A program made the position numbers and the translations under genes. From the NCBI GenBank assembly GCA_963573305.1, contig OY754339.1, positions 87,823,838-87,887,837 of the forward strand: DNA of 64,000 nt, given 5' to 3'. Position 1 is the first letter of the stretch. Each line of letters opens with the position of its first letter. The notes beneath the pieces were generated by a model. The model was given only the letters and a program-made list of their open reading frames with translations. It was not told the origin of the DNA and ran no database searches. This stretch comes from Pyrrhosoma nymphula. Lineage: Eukaryota; Arthropoda; Insecta; Odonata; Coenagrionidae. Below, piece after piece: positions 43,693 to 56,846 of this stretch.

Positions 43693-45350
43693 CATTCTTT
43701 AGGACCCATGGGATAGTTCAGAGGAGAAAATAAGCGAGTTGGAGGTTCGATTTTCATTAAATACAGTATTATGCTCCATAAAATCAATTACTCTTAAGGG
43801 CGTTTTACCATTACTACACTGTCGAATGCACAGATGGTAATTCGGTGAAAGTTGCGTCGTGTACAGCGGGGACTAGCTATAATGTATGCGCAAATGTATA
43901 AACGACTGATGGGAAAATAGCCCCTGTTCTAATTCCGTGACCCTGTTCCCGCAATTCCTGTGCATCAAAATGTGCAATAAAGTGCCTCGTGAAAAAATGC
44001 CTTTATGAATACGATTCCATTTCTGATTCATAGAGGGTACCTAATACAATTTTTTTTATTTGATGCAAATGTCCTCTCAAAGTTTAAAGTACTTTTTATC
44101 TTCCCGTATTACATTTGCTTAGGATCTTTGAATGTAATTCCTTTATAATTTGTAACATTGTTGAAGTGTGCTATGTGATGGATTATTCGTGATGAAGACA
44201 AGATGAGTGAGTTTCTAATTAAGGAAGAGACTTAAACGCCCCTGGAAAAGTTATTATAACTATATTTTTAAGCTACGTAAGTGGCAGTGCTTTGAAACTG
44301 GAAATGATACCCTCTCCGAATGAAACGTGTGGGGGAGATCCGAAGGACATTCGAATGATTGTAACAGGAGGGGACCAGGGGCTGGAAAAGGAAAATTCAC
44401 GACAATGGGAGAAGGGGCATCATACCAATCTTGGGATTTCTGACGGCTGACGATGAAAAGATAAAAAATAAAGAACGCAGTGAAATGAGCGAACATTTCC
44501 CTCCCCATGCAAAGTAATGGCTCTCTGTGACCGAGGAGGAATAGAAAAGAAAAAAATAACGAGACAAGAACCCGGGAATCATTTGAATACCTCGGAAATT
44601 CAAGAGCTTTCTCATAAGTGGTTATACTCCATCTCGCGGGACTCCACGGAACAATGGGCGGGCCCCAGGACGAGAGGCCAGCAAAAAACCCCCCCCTCGA
44701 TTGGGGAAACACCTATTTAAATTATACAGAAAGAAAGAGACGGAGATGATGTGAAAGCTGTTTCGATTACGTTTGTGCATTTTTTTCACGATTCCGAGCG
44801 TTAGCATTAAGGCTTTGGATGATGGCGGGACGATCTTTACCCTCTACCCCACCCATACGCCTTTAGTTCCTCTCGATTTGACCTGACCTCCCTCCCCTCC
44901 CCTTTCCTTCCTTCTCCCCCCCTCTCATGGCTCTCACACGTGACTCCGTGGCGAGCCAATCACGCATCTTGGGAAGCGATTAACAAATGGGAAAAAAGAA
45001 GAAAAAAACGACAATGAAGGCAACGATTCTCCGTGGGAGAAGCTTTATCAAAGTATCATGGCGACGTCGATGAAGGAAGCTTCATAATTCAGAGTTTAAT
45101 AATTCTGAGCAATTGACTGAATTCCGATTTCATCATAATCGAAATTAAATATCGATGTAGAAATAATTGTGCCTGAACGATGTGGAATTATGATGCAATG
45201 TATGTTTTTACTGGCTTCTTGGAATGGTATTTGGGTGATTGTCACTTAACGATTCAGGTATGTGCCCTTCTAAAAAAGTTAAGAGAAAATTACACTTACC
45301 TCAGTTAATTCGAGTCTCTATTTGGTTACACTACGTAAAGCTCGTACGTA
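43693..45350. other. GC-rich tracts, an unassigned 150-codon frame, CCAAT and E-box motifs
   Basis: The minus frame 44260-44712 is open for 150 codons but shows no recognisable domain, and the plus strand is open too, so I do not call it. At 44880-44930 there is a strong C-tract. It is followed by CACACGTGACTCC (E-box) and GAGCCAATCACG (CCAAT) at 44935-44965, a possible promoter. Confidence 0.3.
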
Positions 45351-45950
45351 AAACTCCAGAGGATTCTGAATTCCTGTGTGAGGTTTATTTTTGACATCAC
45401 ATATTATGAACACGTGACGACATATTTTGAAAAACTCAGATGGCTAAAAGTACAAAATAGACGCTTACTTAATAAGGGATAATTCAAGTACAACTTACTA
45501 ACGACAGAGCTTCCCACATATTTACACCGGAACGTACTATACAATGCTGGAACAAATAAACGTCCAACATCCCGCATGGAAGAACTTATACAACATATTG
45601 AAACATCTGCATACGCTAGGTCTTTCCATGTCACCTCTTGCGAAGTATTGAATCAATTGTCAGAAGAAGAAAAGAAATCTGAAAATACAATTAAATTTAC
45701 AAGAAATATCATGAAAAATTTCTACAAGTGAACTAAATATTGTAAATGTAATAAATATTGTGCTACACTGTACAAAATCGGATGTATTTTTTATAATTTT
45801 GCCGTTTTGTTAAATATTATGTCGGATTCTGTGATATCTTACTATTTTAATATTTGTTTGACTCTAAAACATTTGTATAATCATATATGTTCGTAAGGGG
45901 CACACTTGTCCCGCAATGATAAATTTGATTTTCTATTCTACTCTACATAC
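45351..45950 (+). pseudogene. 3' end of a CR1/Jockey-like non-LTR retrotransposon (copy B)
   Basis: Frame 45351-45731 reads KLQRILNSCVRFIFDITYYE, HVTTYFEKLRWLKVQNRRLL, one in-frame TAA, then LPTYLHRNVLYNAGTNKRPT and SFHVTSCEVLNQLSEEEKKS up to TGA at 45729. CVRFIFD-x-HVTxYFxKLRWL matches copy A (CVRFIYD, HISPYFSKLEWL), so both are the same broad family. The 3' tail ends AATAAATTTGATTTTCTATTC, corresponding in place to the repeat tail of copy A. Confidence 0.72.
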
Positions 45951-48900
45951 ATAACTAAGTGTACTAATTCAATGTGAGGTTGATTTATGCACATTATCTA
46001 ATTGTATGACTGATTTATTCCAGTCACCAGCTTGAGTTTTATCCTCTTGTGCCTACATTTCACTGCATCCTTGCGGAATGACCTCGAAAAAGTAATGAAA
46101 TTGAAAGGGTGTGGCTAAAGGAAGGTCGGGGTTCAAACGAGTTCACCGAGAAGAGGCTTAAAAGAGCATACATTGAATGGGGAAGATTAATGACTGAAAT
46201 CAAGCGGTTTGCAGATCGAATGGCAATATAATGAATGACTCCAATCATCTGGAAACCTATGCTCTATGAATTTGAGTCTTTTGAAACTCATTCACGAACG
46301 ATTAACCTGTTGTCCAGTTTCTTAATTCATTATTCTGTATCACCCATTCTTGAAACACTTGGAAGCATGCAGTTGCAAAATAGAATATGCTTATTTAAAA
46401 TCGGAATATTTTTAACTCTTAAGTCTATTGTAATGTGGCGACCGCTGGTTATGCGCATGGATACTGAGACACTCTAGGAAATCCAAGGACACTTTCTCCA
46501 TCTGAAATGATTAATTATTGATTCTGTCTATTTTCATTTACAAATATTTGAAAGGGACCTTTCAGACCGGTTAGGTGAGCATTTCATTTTACCGGCCGCA
46601 CTCAAAATTCACCGCTTTCAGATTTTCTAAACTGGTCGACATGTATCCTTTCAATGCTAACCATATATTTTGAAAATATATGTTGACACGGCAGGACGTG
46701 GATGCACATCCTGAAAAATGAAAGAGTCGACGATATGAATTACACTCCTTGGGAAAATTATTCGTTGGATAAAAAAAAGCGTATGAAATGTACTTATTTT
46801 TTAACTACCCAGATGGATGTGTATGTAAATGTAAACAGCATGAACCAACTTTAATTGTTTGTAAATACGTGGCAATATCACTCTGAGAACAGTGCTTGCT
46901 AAGGCTAGTGGATACTTTTCGGATGTGCAAATGGAATTTCGGAAAAATGCAAAGGGATTTCGCAAAAGCGGAATGAAGACGGAAGATGGGAAGAAATACA
47001 GGCAAAATGCATGGTAAATGGTGGTAAAAGGCCCTACCTGCACTAAAGCCCGCCGAAGACAGTTAACACGATTGCGAAAATAATGAAAAACCTACATTCT
47101 CGAAAAAAAACTGAATTTAAAGGTGAAAGATCATTGCGTGGCATTTACGTAAGTTGGTTTCCGTATCACTCCAAATCATTGAGATTTGCTTAGTTGAAAA
47201 TTGTTAGCTTTTCGCCAAGTTTTTGATTTTCGCCAAGTTTTCATTGGGTTTGGTATCAACTATAAAAAAACTAAAGTGTGTTCCATCGTTTCAATTCCGT
47301 ACGCCAAATGATGAAAGCTATTTTTTTTAAATAAACAAGCATGCAGCTGTGACATTGAAAACCACATCCATCTGAAAACGCCTTCACTGGGAACGACTCT
47401 TAATGCAACGAACGTTCAATGATTGAATTCAAGTCCGTTTACGCAACGAAATCAATACATCCTCTAGGAAAGTAATTCTCGCGTATGATAAAAAGTTATT
47501 AATAAGTTTTTGGTTTGACTCAGGCAGGTTGAAAAGGTTGACTGAATATTTTGAGAAAAAATCGACCAGATTAATTGCAACCAAGCTTTCTTAGCTTGAG
47601 CCATCATAGGGGATGCATGCCTGAGCGTCCAAAGCTGTTTCCAAATTAATGAAAGCCTCTCTAGGTAATATACTTCATCGCTCTGATAAGTTTAGAATGT
47701 TTGCTACAGATTCCAGCCAACGAAATTTTAAACCACTAAGCATGAAGAAGGTAGTTGACCCGTATCCCACTTTTGGTGCGTCCAGTTCACGGGAAAGGTA
47801 ATTCTAGAGTTCAGTGAAGACAGCGTGAGTGGCGGGTTTATTGGAGGATGATGAAACGACTGGTGCCGTTTCGTATCCGAAGAAAAGGGATTCTTAGATT
47901 CAGAGTCTAGAAATGAACACTCGAAATATTATCTCTATTCGGAATCAGATTAGAGTAATAGAACCACAAATATCAACTTTGCGAATTCACTGCAAATAAA
48001 TGTATTGCTTCGACCAGTTTTGCTACACGGTAGCACCTTCAGAAAACTGAAAAATAACAAGAAATTTAGTTCACCACTGAAAGGCTGTGATATTAAAATG
48101 ATTAAAGCTGTGAAGATTTCTTGTTGTTTCCTGACATAGCAAAACTAATCGAAGCAATGAAATAATTTCCAGTGGAATCACAGAGCTGTTATTTGGATTA
48201 AAGATAAATTCAAATGGTAAACAGAAGCAGAGAAAATTTAGACTCCTATGCCTACATATCGGTCACTCAGGTGGCCATCGAGAGGGATTGTTTAAATCTC
48301 ATAAACACTTCCTGTCGATTGTCATATGGATGATGGAAATGCATGCATAGGAATCTAAATTTCCTCTTCTTCTATTGAAACTTTGGATTAATCTTCAATT
48401 TAAGTTTACTTATTGGTTTCTATCTTCTTGAATTACTGTTATTTGGAGTTCTATTAATTTTTCAATGGAACTTTGGATTTTGGAATGGAGTCTCGGCCTC
48501 AATTATCACTTACATGAAATCTGGTCCCGTGCAAAATATACCGTTATTTGTAAGTATTGAACGGTGGTTGTTCAGCGTACGTAAATACGAGTTGGAGAAC
48601 GTAGCGAGTTGGAAATCTCTTGAAATTCGTGTAAAGGCTTGACAGCTAATACAACATGCTGCTTACCTGGTATCTCCATGATTGAGTGATATATGGGTAT
48701 CAAAAATACTGAAAATAAATTCTCTAGTGTGAGAGAAATAACCAATTACAGTGAAATAGCCCGTTCTTCATGAGTAAGCCACTTTGTGTCCAAAACTCAA
48801 GTGTAAACACGGTGGTTTAGAAGAAATTGCATTCAAATACCTTGAAACTCAACTCCTATGCACAAATAATGTTTCGTATAGTAATTATGGTTGCCTAAAA

Positions 48901-49999
48901 CCAGCCACGGTCGATGGGAATGGTTATTTTTAATATTTAAAAATAAAATGGATATACGCTCCTATGGAATAGTAAATGCCTTTTTGGTATGAATACTACC
49001 ACAGTATTGGTTGATAATTTGATACACCGCTCATATTTTATTTGTGATAAGTGGTAATGAAACGAATTTGTTCATGTTATATAATATTTTGCTTATCATG
49101 AAGTTCCGGGATGCCCATATATTCAATAAGTCACTTACTGATGCTCGGAAACACGGGTGTATGATGTTTTATTAACAACAACGATTTGTATGAGCGTCTC
49201 ACAGCCCCAATAGGAAAGATTAGTACAGCATTCTCTTTAGTTGTTAATCAAAAGTTTTGCCGGATGCAGAGAAAAAATATCAAGCAGGAAAAATGAGGGT
49301 TCCCCTTAAAAATAAAGATTTATATATTCATGATTTCCCACTTGCATGTATGTACTAATTAGGCCATAGGCATCACTCCGATAAATATATAAAACATATT
49401 TAAATTTCACCTAATTTAATTGGTCTGCTTTAGATTATCAATTGTAGGCAAAAGGCATTAAGTAAAAGACATATTAGGGCAATTATTCTCTCTATTTTTA
49501 CTGCTTTAATCTGGAGATTTCAAAACTTTCATAATCTATTTAAGCCTGCTTGACACTAATGTGAAATATTATATTTTTTTATAGCCACTACAATAGAAAA
49601 CATTCATTGCGGGAGAAAAAACGAAGGGAAACTAATGTCATCTAGTTTCTTGTCATTAACTACATCTGACGACACAGATACACTACAGCACATTCCTCCA
49701 GGTCCAAACCTCGGCACTGAGATCGCATAGGCCTTGCTGCTTGCAATTAATAAATTCTTGAAGTATCATGAAAGTATTGAAGGAAAACAAAAAGATAATG
49801 TACCTCCGATTCAATTAGTATGTAAAATTGCCAGTATAATACGTTAATAGGTGCTGACATGCTTTTATTGCTCATTCAATTTCGTTCCGAAATGAAATAC
49901 GTAAACAAAAACTGGAGGTTAAATGCAGCCTTCAAGTTTTCAATGATCACGAGCAGTACAATTACAATCTTTTTATCAATTTTTGCTTTCCGTCTATTT
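45951..49999. other. AT-rich DNA, no gene recognised apart from one hairpin
   Basis: Open frames such as 46060-46477 and 46801-47043 resemble nothing known. The only structured piece is the hairpin at 48004-48158. Confidence 0.5.
48004..48158. repeat. 155-bp inverted-repeat element, PLE-hairpin type
   Basis: ATTGCTTCGACCAGTTTTGC at 48004 pairs with the inverse ending at 48158 (24-bp arms, about 4 mismatches), with an inner pair around AACAAGAAAT / ATTTCTTGTT. On the minus strand CTGAAGG is followed by a perfect 6-bp stem (TGCTAC / GTAGCA, loop CGT) and AAAACTGGTCG, a hammerhead-like unit with the core G of GAAA lost. Confidence 0.6.
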
Positions 50000-51530
50000 T
50001 ATTTGTACAGAGTAATTATGTCTTAGTCATCCTCTTAGGATCCTACCATCTATTCTTCCATTAACTTACTGTCAAATATTTTATGTTTGAGGACGTGTCC
50101 AATTTACTCGGTTCTTCTTTGTCAAAAAATATTCTCAATGGACCAATCCTCTTCTGCTCTTCTGTTTAAGGGTGGTTCAAAAAAATAAAGTATTTTATTT
50201 TGGAATGCTATAGCGCGCAAAAGTAGCCATTGGTATGGACAAGAAAAAATAATATTAAAAAATGTTATACACCGAAGACGGTGTATAACTTGGCACCCGT
50301 GAGCGTGACTGCGAACCACATCATTTGTTTAATGCAATGATTGGAAATTAAAAAATGTTTTATTTATATATCTTCCGGTCGCGCATTGCCATTAAAGTTC
50401 GATAAAAATCGTTAAAAATCATAAACTTTCAATATTTTTTTGTATGTAAGGATGATATGACTACATTCCTATATTGATCCATGGAATTCCTACGCAACGA
50501 AAGTTTTGATGCATTGACTCCTTGTTGTTAGCAGTATTTTCTTCGAGTCCAGTTCTTTTTTTTTTCGTGAAAACCATCTTGGCTGAAGGTATTCTTCCCT
50601 TGATGTCCTTCGTGCATTTTTCATCTCATTTTACATTACTTCCAAGGTAGATGAACAATTTCACTTACTCCGAATTTTCTGATTTCATTGCACAATACCT
50701 GCTGGCTCTTTTTCTCGAACACACACTACAATTTTCTTTCTACTTTCTCTTAATTTTCTCTCTATAATTTTGAGATATTTCTCCTAATACCGTTAGGAAA
50801 ATTTGTACGTCTTCTCGATTATCTTCTAATGCTGCGACTACACGTGCGAAACGTACTATGCTAATTTCTTCCCCATTCACTTATATTTCTTTAATTCTTG
50901 ATTTCTCTGCTTCTTTGATTATGTCTTCAAGATATTTATTGAAAAGCACGAGCAAAAGTTGCACCTTCTAATCAATCCTTCATTGATTTTAGCTGCTCTA
51001 TGTTTTTCGTTAGCAGCTTCGAGTTTGTGGTTGTGGAAGATTATTCTTCAGTCGCTTTGATCTATTTTATGGGCTCTCCAGCGTTTTGAAGAACTTGTTT
51101 TATTGAAGAACTTTGTCTATGGTCTGCTCCAAGTCTAAGAATGCCTCATACAGTGATGTCTTTACATATTGTATTTTTCTCTGCTCTTATCCTCATTTCT
51201 GCTATTAATTTCCTTCTGAATCTAGGCTTATACTTCGAATTATAATTTGAAAAGTATAAGACAACAGGCTCTGTGCTCGGCACTCATTGCATCCCTTCTT
51301 TGAAATAGCAACCATGGAATTCTTTCCAATACCACGGCATTCTTCTCCAAGTTCTCCGGGACTAGCACCTGTCTTTCTGACTTTGATTATTCTATAAAGG
51401 CAATCTACTCTTGATATCTTCCACGAAGTTTAACTACTATGCCAGCAACTATTTTTAACTTATGCATCTCATAATTAGTCAACTTTTATATTCTAGGTCA
51501 GCTTTCCTTAGTATGGTTCGCGGTCAGGGG
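50000..51530 (-). pseudogene. non-LTR retrotransposon reverse transcriptase relic, ~1.5 kb
   Basis: Reading the minus strand: FLDLEQTIDKV at about 51150 (motif A, first catalytic Asp kept), then YLEDIIKEAEKSRIKEI and VNGEEISIVRFARVVAALED with NREDVQIFLTVLGEISQNY around 50940-50780, where the FADD of the active site is FARV. Next come FIYLGSNVK and EKCTKDIKGRIPSAKMVF (50650-50560), then KILLTTRSQCIKTFV, and IGHVLKHKIFDSKLMEE near 50090. Stops and frame changes are frequent. The order RT palm, YLGS thumb motif and IGHVLKH basic tail fits insect non-LTR polyproteins of the RTE-like/R1-like sort; the exact clade is uncertain. Confidence 0.7.
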
Positions 51531-53745
51531 CATACACAAGGAAACAAAGCTCATTGCCTACCATGTGTTTGTTTACCGCTTAAACATGGCCGAAATATTT
51601 ATGTTCCTTATTTATAAATTATAAATTTTCTTGTAAACAAATCTTTCAGATTTTACAAATGTACTCATTAATGACAGCTCATCGCACATGATAAATTCAG
51701 TTTACGGTATTCATGTTACGTGGGGTATAGCTGTAATTGACGGTTTAAAATGAGGCACATACATTAATTTAAAGGATATTTTTTATCGGCGAAAATAATT
51801 TTGATTAACAATGTTTTTATTATGATAAAATGTAACTGAATAAATGTTTGCCATAATCCCAATGCTTAGTAAAATGTGTACCGGTGACGAACGAATTTCT
51901 TCTTCTTACGAATTGTGCCATTTACTGCCAAGTCTGCGACTGCAACAGTTTCTAATATTATTGTAGAAATCCGTAGCAAGCATGTCGACTACCTAGCAGG
52001 TGTTTGTTGAAATATTATATTTGTGTTTCTTGGCACAAAAATGTAGGAATATCTACTCATATGTCTCTAAAGTTCGCTGTGTGTTTTCTCGTAACACTAA
52101 AAATATCATCCGCTGAATGCATCTTGATATTGCTTTTAAGTTCAACAGATTCAGGCTTTATGTGTGAAAGAAATCCATTTCAAATCAAACGCATTTTGTA
52201 CTTTTCCAATGGTAATTAAAATCCTGAGGAAATGTCCAAATTGTGTTTGATTTAATATGCGTTATACTGACCGTACTGACCGTATAAGATATGAAAACTG
52301 CTTCTGTAGTATGAAACTATCCTACAGTCACATGGGATGCTGATTCAAAACGACTTAACCATTCGAATTAATCTCCTTTTTCTTGGGCTTCCTACTGTAG
52401 CAAAACATGTTATAACCCAGTAAAACCGCACTTAGAGCTATTTGAAGACCTACTGCAAACCAATTAAATCGTATCTCAATGACTTGCTCACTTGTATCAA
52501 CGTAATTCTTGCAATTCTCTGTGAATCATGATTCCATAAAACGTCAATAGAAGTTGCTTTTGCGAAAGCGTCATAATCATTGAGAAATGCCTACGTCGGC
52601 ACATTTTTGGTTCTGCTTACAGAAGCAAACGCGTGGTAAGAAAGCCTTAATAAATATTAATTACGGCTTGACTCTTCTGTATTAGTCACTGCCACGCCTT
52701 GAAAAGGTGCTGTTGCTATCCAATATGTCAATATGCTATATTGCTATTCAATCTGATTTTAGTGATTGATTATGACTCATCTGCATTATACAAATCGAGT
52801 GAACCACTCACCATAATATCACAAGAGGTAGGCAGAAACTTTGCAACGCGGGCTATTTTGGGCAAGGAAATTTAAGTTTTTCAGTAATATGGTTAAGAAT
52901 CGCTGCAAAATTGTAGTAACAACTTCTGCAGACAAATACACTTTATAGATCAGCGAACAAAAATAATGTGTTTTATAGCTGCTAGATTTTTTGTTAATAT
53001 TTTATGTAAAAATGATATGTTACCCAAAAAAAAGTCTTATTTCCATTCGTATTTTATTTTAAATTCTATTCGTATATTATTGGTGCTCCTTTACTTATAT
53101 AGTTACCTAATTTGCTAAAAGTGTAATTCATAAGTAACAGTCATGAACATTTGCACCATATGATCCATGCCCGATTGCATTTTTGGTTATCATTATCTGG
53201 GTAAATAGAAAAATGTACATCCTTCAGCTGCATTTGTCTGATGTCATGACATCTATCTCGCTCAATACAACCGGTCGTAAGCCGGAATTTCCTATCATTA
53301 GAAATTCACCATGTTTTTCTCTCCTGTATAATATTTTCACATTTTTTTCGCCGTTTATAAAGGTTTTGCCTTTTTTCATTGGAGGCTTCATAAAAAAGTA
53401 AGGTCGCATGAGTTTCAATTTGTTTGGAGTTTATAATTTCATCCTCACTCAACATTTTTAGTTGACAGAATAACCAACAAAATAAGACTTATACTATGCG
53501 AAACGGGTATTATTTATAAGTGCTTCTTCCAACTCTCTAGTCATGCCTCACATCAACAATCAGAATTACTCATTTTACGTTTCGTACCCCCTCTCTCACA
53601 ATTCCCTCTTTCCTATTCTATAGGTACATTTTCATAGTTTTTGTCCTGACCCTCCTTGCCCTTAATGCAGCCTTATGATGGCTCTCTAACGGTGAACGTA
53701 TAACAAGGTGGTTACTATAAAACTATTAAATATTATACAGGATGG
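51531..53745. other. AT-rich DNA, no gene recognised
   Basis: No supportable frame, repeat or RNA. Confidence 0.5.
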
Positions 53746-53943
53746 TTGATTAACGTTTATGAAGTCCAAGCGCTGTTAAATGAATGTAATGAACAAATGA
53801 AATTTCATGGACTGAAGATTAGTACTGAAAACAGCGAATCTATGGTGATAGGGAGAAATATTGTGCTTGTTAAAAGCGTCCTTTATTTTGTAACGTGCAT
53901 TACAACGCACATAAATATCGACAATAATCTCTTAAACTCATGA
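53746..53943 (+). pseudogene. small non-LTR reverse transcriptase scrap
   Basis: The frame reads EVQALLNECNEQMKFHGLKI followed by STENSESMVIGR. The pattern LLNEx5-x3GLKI-x-x-KSExMVIGR is the segment just after the active site in many non-LTR reverse transcriptases. Nothing else of the element was found nearby. It could be coincidental but the match is specific. Confidence 0.45.
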
Positions 53944-55060
53944 ATAGAACAGGAAAGTTACTATTTTAACAGATGGTAATGTTTTTTATTTCATTAAAAT
54001 CCTTCCTCAACTCCACTATTTGCTTAACTTTTAAGATATCCGAAGAAAAATCAAAACGGTTGTTTTTGGAATGAAGGTCATGTTTGAGCCTACGCATTTA
54101 ATTAATGGGTAAAACCAATGAAAATTGACTTACTATTTTATAATAAGTAGGTAGTAATTTGTATAGTCAGTAGTTTGTGAGTATATGTGCCAAGTTTCAA
54201 GTCTTTATCTAAAAAAAGTAGTTTTGGACTCTTGTCCAGCTTTTTTCGATTTACGACCACTGTGCAGCGGCGTACTGAAATACGCAGAGTATCGACAATC
54301 CATTAAGTTTCGTGAAAGGGCTATTGCACCGCGAAGACGAAACAATACTAAATAATGGAAAAACAAATCGAACTGCGATCGGATTGAAAATTATCGTTCA
54401 ATGATGGTTCGTAAAAATAAGTCATAGTAAGGGCACAAAAAAGCAGTGCCTTTCCAATTTCAAAACTCTAGTTATTTACGTCAACGCGACATTAAAACAG
54501 TATTTCAGGGAACTAATCTCCTTCCTCATAAATAGATTTGAGGTTATACTGAATATTTATGGAGATAAAAAATTTAGCAATTAATAGTTACCTGCATTAA
54601 AATGAAATGCGTAAATTGTACTTAAGTAAATTTTTGGAATATCTATTTCCAGGTAAAGTAGTCACCCTTGGATTATCACGGCATTTAAGAACGAGAGAGC
54701 ACTAAAAATAAAACATTTTTGCTGTCACCAAATATATTTAAAAGCTATGACCATCACTAGCTTATGCATTTAAACTCTTGATCATTTGTTTTAAAAAATC
54801 ATTATTCCGCTCATCATAAAATATCAGTAACTCGGCTCCGTGAAATACGTACGAAGATTTAACTATCAAACGGTATTGTATGCCTTCGGAAGGAAAAATA
54901 ATTTTAAAAATCATGTAGGATTTTGTTCCAATAAAAAACTAATAATATGGAACCTTTATTAATAATAATGTAGTCTTTATTACTGAGCGAATTTAGGTCT
55001 TTATAGACCTTTCTTACAATTAACTCATTACATATCACACATTAATAACACATTGACTGC
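53944..55060. other. no gene recognised
   Basis: AT-rich, with no feature I can support. Confidence 0.5.
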
Positions 55061-56400
55061 TATAGGCCAGTCAGCATGGCGTGCATTTCGTATGAAATAA
55101 TGGAATAACTTATTGAGGATTACTTAAAAGGATTTTGGGAAGAGATAAATTGGTTATGGGAAGGGCAGCACGGCTTCCGAAAGAAGTTTTCTTGCGAAAG
55201 TCAGTTGTCCGGACTCCTGCAGGATTTTTCTGAAATGTTTAAACGGGGAAAGCAAGGCGATGCAATTTTCATTGATTTCTCCAAGGCCTTTGATCGTGTT
55301 GATCACAATATACTAATTAAAATACTGGCCACCATGGGAATTGATGAAAGAATAGTGAGCTGGGTAAAATCTTTCCTGTCAAATACAACTCAAAGAGTTA
55401 GGGTGGGAAACGTTCTGTCTGATAATATTAATCCACAAGGAAGCGTGCTTGGACCTCTTTTCTTTTTAATATACACAAATGACATCCAAAATATCCATAA
55501 CAGAATCAGAATGCTTGCAGACGATTGTGTCACTTACAGGGTTATTGAGGGTAGCGAAGACGAAGAAATCCTGCAAAACGATAAACGCTTTAGAGCACTG
55601 GGGAAAAACAAATGAAATGATCATAAATATTTTTTTTAAATCTCATAAGGTTTAGTAGGACACAAAAACTGGTAGAAACCAAATACACGCTTGTGGGAGA
55701 TTCACTTGAGGAAGAAAAAAATTGTAAATACTTAGGAGTTACTTTGACATCTGATTTTAATTGGGGACCGCAGGTGGATAGAGTCGTAACGATAGTGTCC
55801 AAGATTTTAAATTTTGTTATGCGGATATTGAGGGAAAGCACGTGCGACACAAACGTTTTTGCATATAAGACTCCTGTGCGTCCCTTTCTAGAGTATGGGG
55901 CCGCGGTCTGGGACCCACATCTTTCGGGGCAGATAATAACAATAGAAAAGGTCCAAAGGAGGGCGGCAAGGTTTGTAATGGGAAATTAAAATAGGGAAGC
56001 CAGTATTAGTGCAATTATCGCTAAATTAGGATGGGAATCGCTGAGAGAGAGAGGAGGAATATCTCGTGGCTGAAGGCCATATATACAGCATATGTTGGGG
56101 AAACTGCCTAGGTGGATATCACAGGCAGGCTAAGATATCCGGCTAACTTCTCTAGGAAGGAACATGGGTTTAAAATCGAGCCCCCCAAACAGAGGGAACA
56201 GAAACTGACAGGGGTAGTTATCCTTCTTGAACAGAGGGGTGGATGCATGGAATGGCTTGGATGCAAATGTTTTAAATCCATTCCCTAATAATTTCAGGTG
56301 CTTCGCAAAAATACTCTAATCCATGACATGTAATTGTATTGTTTTTTATGAATATGTATGATCTAATACCTTTATATGTATTTTTAAGGTACCACCTGAC
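55061..56400 (+). pseudogene. CR1/L2-like non-LTR reverse transcriptase, 5'-truncated
   Basis: Frame 1 (55061-55612) starts YRPVSMACISYEIME, has EGQHGFRKKFSCESQL, motif A AIFIDFSKAFDRVDHN, motif B NPQGSVLGPLFFLIY and the active-site segment RMLADDCVTYR (both Asp kept, Tyr/Phe before ADD replaced by Leu). After a frameshifted stretch, frame 2 (55693-55989) has CKYLGVTLTSDFNWGPQVD and FLEYGAAVWDPH with KVQRRAARFVMGN, then past a stop AIIAKLGWESLRERG. The last readable codons are VDAWNGLDANVLNPF before TAA at 56317. One TAA lies in the first segment. The nearly complete palm, thumb and tail make this the longest readable reverse transcriptase in the window. Confidence 0.88.
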
Positions 56401-56429
56401 CATAGGGTCAACTTACATCTGTATTATCT

Positions 56430-56590
56430 ATAATAATAATTATAAATAGGTGGGTCATACCATGTAAAATCACGGACGAGTGAAGCACCCATGCCCTTAG
56501 TGGAGATAAACCCTCCCAGGCGGGACTCGAACCCGCGACCTTCGTGTACGCAGGCGAGGACGTTACCCCGCTGCCACCGAGGCCGGCAAT
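56430..56590 (-). repeat. tRNA-derived SINE, copy 1
   Basis: Minus strand: A-box TGGCAGCGGGG (56576-56566) and a perfect B-box GGTTCGAGTCC (56533-56523), 43 bases apart as in a tRNA gene. The unrelated tail GGCATGGGTGCTTCACTCG ends in an AT-rich simple run near 56430. A- and B-box allow RNA polymerase III transcription. The same body with the shared GACATGGGTGCCTG-like tail occurs at 61478. Confidence 0.8.
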
Positions 56591-56846
56591 ACATATTTCA
56601 TGAGTTCTACAGAATCTAGAAATGCAATCGTAAATTATAGAATTAAGATAATTCACCATGAATTAATTTACGTTTATAATTAATAAAATGATCTTTTCAA
56701 ATTCACTTACGTTGTGTTTGCCTGGATTTGTATGTGCACTATCATTAACAGCAATAAAGTGCCGCTGAAAAGGATTTTGAGATGTATTCTCAATTAATTC
56801 CTCATGAACCAGTTTAGAAATCCAGTAGTCATATGTCCTCTGATTA

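Noticed and set aside
44260..44712. Longest open frame in the window (150 codons, minus strand)
   Set aside because: No recognisable domain, overlapping open frames on both strands, and raised GC content; length alone is not enough in such a segment.
56520..56590. tRNA gene (A- and B-box present)
   Set aside because: Acceptor stem does not close, a non-tRNA tail follows, and a second similar copy exists at 61.5 kb; a SINE explains it better.
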